Shown: one piece after another, positions 60,196 through 64,000 of the stretch
Layout: the number at the start of each line of letters is the position of its first letter
Position numbering within the stretch: the stretch's first letter is position 1
DNA from: Lutraria lutraria
Taxonomy: Eukaryota; Mollusca; Bivalvia; Venerida; Mactridae
Assembly (NCBI GenBank): GCA_964023205.1
Contig: OZ026835.1
Location: 21,341,817 to 21,405,816, forward strand
Direction: 5' to 3'
Length of the DNA stretch: 64,000 bases
Program-made: the position numbers and the translations under genes
Notes under the pieces: generated by a model
What the model was told of the DNA's origin: nothing
Databases searched by the model: none
What the model saw: only the letters and a program-made list of their open reading frames with translations

Positions 60196-61642
60196 TCACG
60201 TGATATGTTGTGGACTGTGGACAGCATAATGTATTGATTGCTTATTAATAACGGAAAGTAAAAATATATAAACACTTTACGCAAATATAAATATAACATT
60301 TTAGTCCGAAGGTTAATAGTTCAATATAGATTATTAGTCGTAAATAGGTTAATAGAATGTTTGTTCGTTGTCATAATGTAAACAAATTAAAATTTACCTC
60401 AAGTCAGCTTTATTTAGTAGTACATGTAAAACTGTGCTAGGTACATTTATAGAACGATTTCTATGATAATTGTTTGATGTTTAAAATATTCTGATAACTT
60501 ATAATACTCAGTTCTAATAAATTACAGAGACAGATTTTTTAATACTCTTTTGAGAAAACACTACAATGTTGGGTTAATTTAGTAAGAATAGAGTGTAGCA
60601 TATAAAAACATTTTGTGCCGTTTAGTAAAAAACATTGTTTCGATTTGCAACAACAAATAAACTTTAAAGCTTCCGGATATCAGAATCGGCTGCATGGTAT
60701 TAGAGAATAGTTTTATCAAAATTGAATGACAACTAACATTCGCGGAAAAACCAAGTTGAAAAAAAAAAATACTGAACGCATGATCGCATAGAAATTTACG
60801 CATGGTATGATTTCAGGTGATTTTACAACCCGTAAAGTGTTCTTGGACAGTTTAGATAATTGACATACATATTCATCGAGCTCCTGGTGGTCTTCGTCTC
60901 ATTTTCTTGGTCTGTTTTTTATATCTGTTTTACTGTTGTCAGAATGGTCGGATAAAGGGACTTTTTTCATTATCAAAATTGTGTTTGTTTTCTTTAATCA
61001 GATCGTTTCTGTCATTAAACACAATCAAAAATAGTATATGACATTGCATAGACACTCTATACCCATTGATACTCACAAAAATGTATGCGTACCTCCCCCG
61101 CAAGGATTTTCAAATGCTAGCATTGTTATTATCAAATGTCAGTCTGAATGGTTTCCCGTTTAAACAGTCTATACAGACACAATAAGTATGGTCTACACTT
61201 GCTTGGTCGCTAGCAGGTCAAAGTCGGTCAGACTGTGGGCAGTATTTCAATTAAAAGTATTGACCGTTATTTGATTAATAGCAAACAGACACACTGTTTA
61301 AACGAGTATTTTAAGAAACTCAAAATGTTAGTATCGGAATATAAGTAGGACACAACAATATTTGGTCAATAAATGACTCGTGTGGATTATTATCATAAAA
61401 TACAACCATTGAAAACAACTAAGTAGAATAAATCATTTTGTAACATAGTTGAAACGAAATTGTTGACAAATCCGGAAGTCAAGTATAGATGTATTTTTAC
61501 GTACACCTATCTGCCTGCTAGAGTCGAAGTATTCTTTTATTTTAAATGTTTGAAATATAAAATAGAACTTTGAAGACGCATAAACAAATACAAACATATT
61601 ATTTGTTAATGTTGCGCGTCATGAGTAGAACATTTCTTAATG
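60196..61642. other. Gene-free stretch, nothing recognised
   Basis: AT-rich DNA. The minus-strand frame at 60579-60803 has no family resemblance. Confidence 0.4.
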
Positions 61643-61817
61643 CAGTAAAAAAACCTGAAAACTGGACTCCTTGAAACCCGGAATTCCCAGTAAATCAGAC
61701 AGTTTTCCAAGTTCCATTTCATAGGATTTTATTCAAAAACTCTGTGAAAACCGGATTTCTCAGAAAACCGGACTTCTGGGCCATTCCGGAAGGGTCCGGT
61801 TTTGATGGATTATTCTG
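61643..61817. mobile_element. Pogo/Tigger-like miniature inverted-repeat element (copy 2)
   Basis: Begins CAGTAAAAAAACCTGAAAACTGG and ends CCGGTTTTGATGGATTATTCTG, imperfect inverses of about 22 bp. It shares CCCGGAATTCCCAG and GGAAGGGTCCGG with the copy at 450-607. The left TA duplication has decayed to TG. Confidence 0.6.
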
Positions 61818-61837
61818 TAGTTTATTGCATTGTCACA

Positions 61838-61975
61838 CCCTATAGGGATCCTTTCGAACATAGCTCCTCGGGGTAGCTCTATTCGATGAATGTCACTCAT
61901 TAAATTGGGGAGCTGTATACGGAAAAAAGCATGTGCAAAGTCGAATCAAGCTCGAATACACTTTAGTCTAAATGC
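61838..61975. mobile_element. Fragment of the foldback-element family
   Basis: CCTATAGGGATCCTTTCGAA followed by CATAGCTCCTCGGGGTAGCT, and later GGGGAGCTGTATACGGAAAA, match the ends and interior of the large foldback at 38473-40312. It is a short relative immediately next to a pogo-like element. Confidence 0.6.
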
Positions 61976-61979
61976 TGAT

Positions 61980-64000
61980 ATTAAGGATGTCTCCGAAAAA
62001 TCAGGTACTTGCCTGAGTGTCATTTGACCAAATATTGACTGAATGAACTGAAACAACCTCAAAATGCCATTACATTAGGACAGACAGACGGACAGACAGC
62101 AATCTAATGCAGAAACTTCTGATAAATAGTTTCTTTCGCCCGGTTTTTCTACGAGTATTAAGTATTTTTTTTATCATTGTGAAGATCGCATTTCGTCACC
62201 TTTGTACCAAAAGCGCCTGTCTTGCTCTTTCATACTTGTCAGAAAGGCCCTATTAATCCTAAGGTGACGATTTAATATTTTAATAATTTTATGCATTAAT
62301 TAAAAAAGACTGATTCGTTAAAATGATGTGTAAAAATCACGTGTAAAATTAACGATACGAAGTACAAAAAAAAGGAAATTCCACATGCCTATAACTTGAA
62401 AGTTCCATATTGTACATATGAAGACATAATAACTTAGTCCAGTGTTTTACAATGCGCATTTAGAAGTCCAAACTATCATCATAAAATACAAAAACCAATA
62501 GACACGGTTATGCCTTTTGCGAGACTCATACATCGGACGACATGTGGACTAAAAATGTTTACACATGTTGAAATTATACTTCTTTGTTCAAAACAGACAG
62601 AAATAAATGAAGCATCTTAAATATATAATAATTTCAATATAATATTCAATATACATTAATAGATTCATTATATTGACAGCGTCGAAACGAATTTTAGAGT
62701 GAAAAAAGCAAATTCGCCAAGGAAAATACAGTTTTCTGGAACCTGTACACATTTGTCGTCGCGTAAGGCCACTATACTACCACCGAATGTTAGGTCGTAT
62801 TCTTGTAGAATTGAAAACTAAGTTTGTATTTGTTACTATGTATATATATCAAATCGCATATAAAACAATTTGCTGAATATAAACATTTTCGAGAGTACCG
62901 CCGGGATCCGACAAAGTATTGACTTTGAATTAAATGTTGTCAGTGAGAGATACAAGCCAGAACGGAACAAATGTACTATTTTGACATTATCTCATTTCAT
63001 GTAAAGACTTGACAATATGAGTTAATATATAATATGCATGTATAAATACAATTATTTGACATTAAACTAATTTATTTGGCAAACATAACGTCATGATACA
63101 AGAAGCGAAATTAAGGTGAGCTTAATACGACTGTGAGAGAAAATAAAGATCTTGTGCCAAATAAAAAAATACCAATATGCAGTGTGACCTTCATTTCTGG
63201 AATATGTCGCCTTATTGACACATTGACACAATTTAGCGCGTTTGGAATACGTTGCAATTCCAACAGAGGTGCATTTAGGAGATCTTTTACGGTACCGAGT
63301 TGCCGATGATGATAGGTCCAGACTTTACCACCTTATCTATTCTACACACATGTATTCGTGGTTCAAGTGTAGAGAAATGCCGGCCTTGTGTTGTCATGCT
63401 GGGAAGTACACGGTCCGTTATTTTGAATTAATTCTATCATTTCATTTTACAAAATAGATATAATTCGGGGCGTTAGGGTTTTCTAAGAGGATTTCCTTTA
63501 CCCCACCCTGACGATAAAACTGCCAGCACAACATATATCCCCCCAAGTACAACAATTCGCATGTTTTCTATTGAAAATTTGTCAGTGAAAAATAGATCAA
63601 CACCTTTTGCTTATTTTGGACGTTGCTTATCTATTACCATCTCAATAATTGTTTTTCTGTCAACTGCTTTTGACTGACAGTGGACTGTGACTCATCAGAA
63701 CACGATACAGATTACCCTTAGTTAAAGCTTAAGTTCAATAATATATTTTAACAAATCATATTGTTCAAAATATAATTTTGATGTAACAAAAAGAGACAGA
63801 TTTTTTTTCAATTTAATTTTAGATCAATGATCTAACATTTGCCAATAATTTAAAATACGTTGTAGTACAATATTGTGCTTGTTCTAAAGCACGATGAGTT
63901 AATAATTCCTTGAAAACTTGGAATATTCTAACCACCATTTGAGTTAATAATTCTACAAAGATATACAGACTATACTACACGTCTTAAATCATTGGTTGGT
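61980..64000. other. Gene-free stretch to the window end
   Basis: Contains a short GACAGACAGACGGACAGACAG run (62080-62100) like that inside the foldback arms, so it may extend that relative. Otherwise nothing recognised. The frame at 63242-63457 has no family resemblance. Confidence 0.4.

Noticed and set aside
59903..60229. RERERE and SLSLSL proteins
   Set aside because: Translations of the CT microsatellite within a SINE.

Overview
The window looks like animal nuclear DNA: AT-rich, with spliced genes, GT-AG introns, tRNA-derived SINEs, non-LTR retrotransposon remnants, many short inverted-repeat DNA elements and kilobase-scale satellites. The gene content (a secreted Cu/Zn superoxide dismutase and an insulin/IGF-like precursor) together with the SINE types points to a lophotrochozoan, most likely a bivalve mollusc. 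That assignment is inference, not proof.

Two protein-coding genes can be assembled exon by exon, both on the minus strand. (1) A five-exon secreted Cu/Zn superoxide dismutase (start 41176, stop 26769, 228 aa). It has a signal peptide and all copper and zinc ligands. (2) An insulin/IGF-like precursor with three coding exons (start 56555, stop 53044, 206 aa). Its order is signal peptide, B chain, short C peptide with basic cleavage sites, A chain with the exact insulin cysteine spacing, and a long threonine-rich and basic C-terminal extension. No gene was recognised on the plus strand, and no gene was recognised in the first 26 kb. The two genes have no evident functional link beyond lying on the same strand.

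Layout. 0-26 kb is gene-poor and holds five tandem arrays: about 38/52 bp at 4.1 kb, 39 bp at 6.6-9.6 kb, 12 bp at 16.7-18.2 kb, 41 bp at 19.3-19.8 kb and about 60 bp at 25.1-25.5 kb. It also holds pogo-like, hAT-like and TTAA-flanked (piggyBac-like) miniature elements and an opposed pair of tRNA-derived SINEs. 26.5-41.2 kb is the SOD gene, whose introns carry a SINE, a 33-bp satellite, several pogo-like elements, an L2/CR1-like LINE end and a 1.84-kb foldback element with another element nested in one arm. 42.9-47.4 kb is a 4.5-kb, 30-bp satellite, followed by a decayed LINE reverse transcriptase at 49.0-50.4 kb. 52.98-56.57 kb is the insulin-like gene, with a SINE in its second coding intron. 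56.6-64 kb is non-coding apart from another SINE and two short repeat copies.

Most long open frames in this window are satellite artefacts: several repeat periods (12, 30, 33, 39 bp) are multiples of three, so a stop-free frame stays open through the array.
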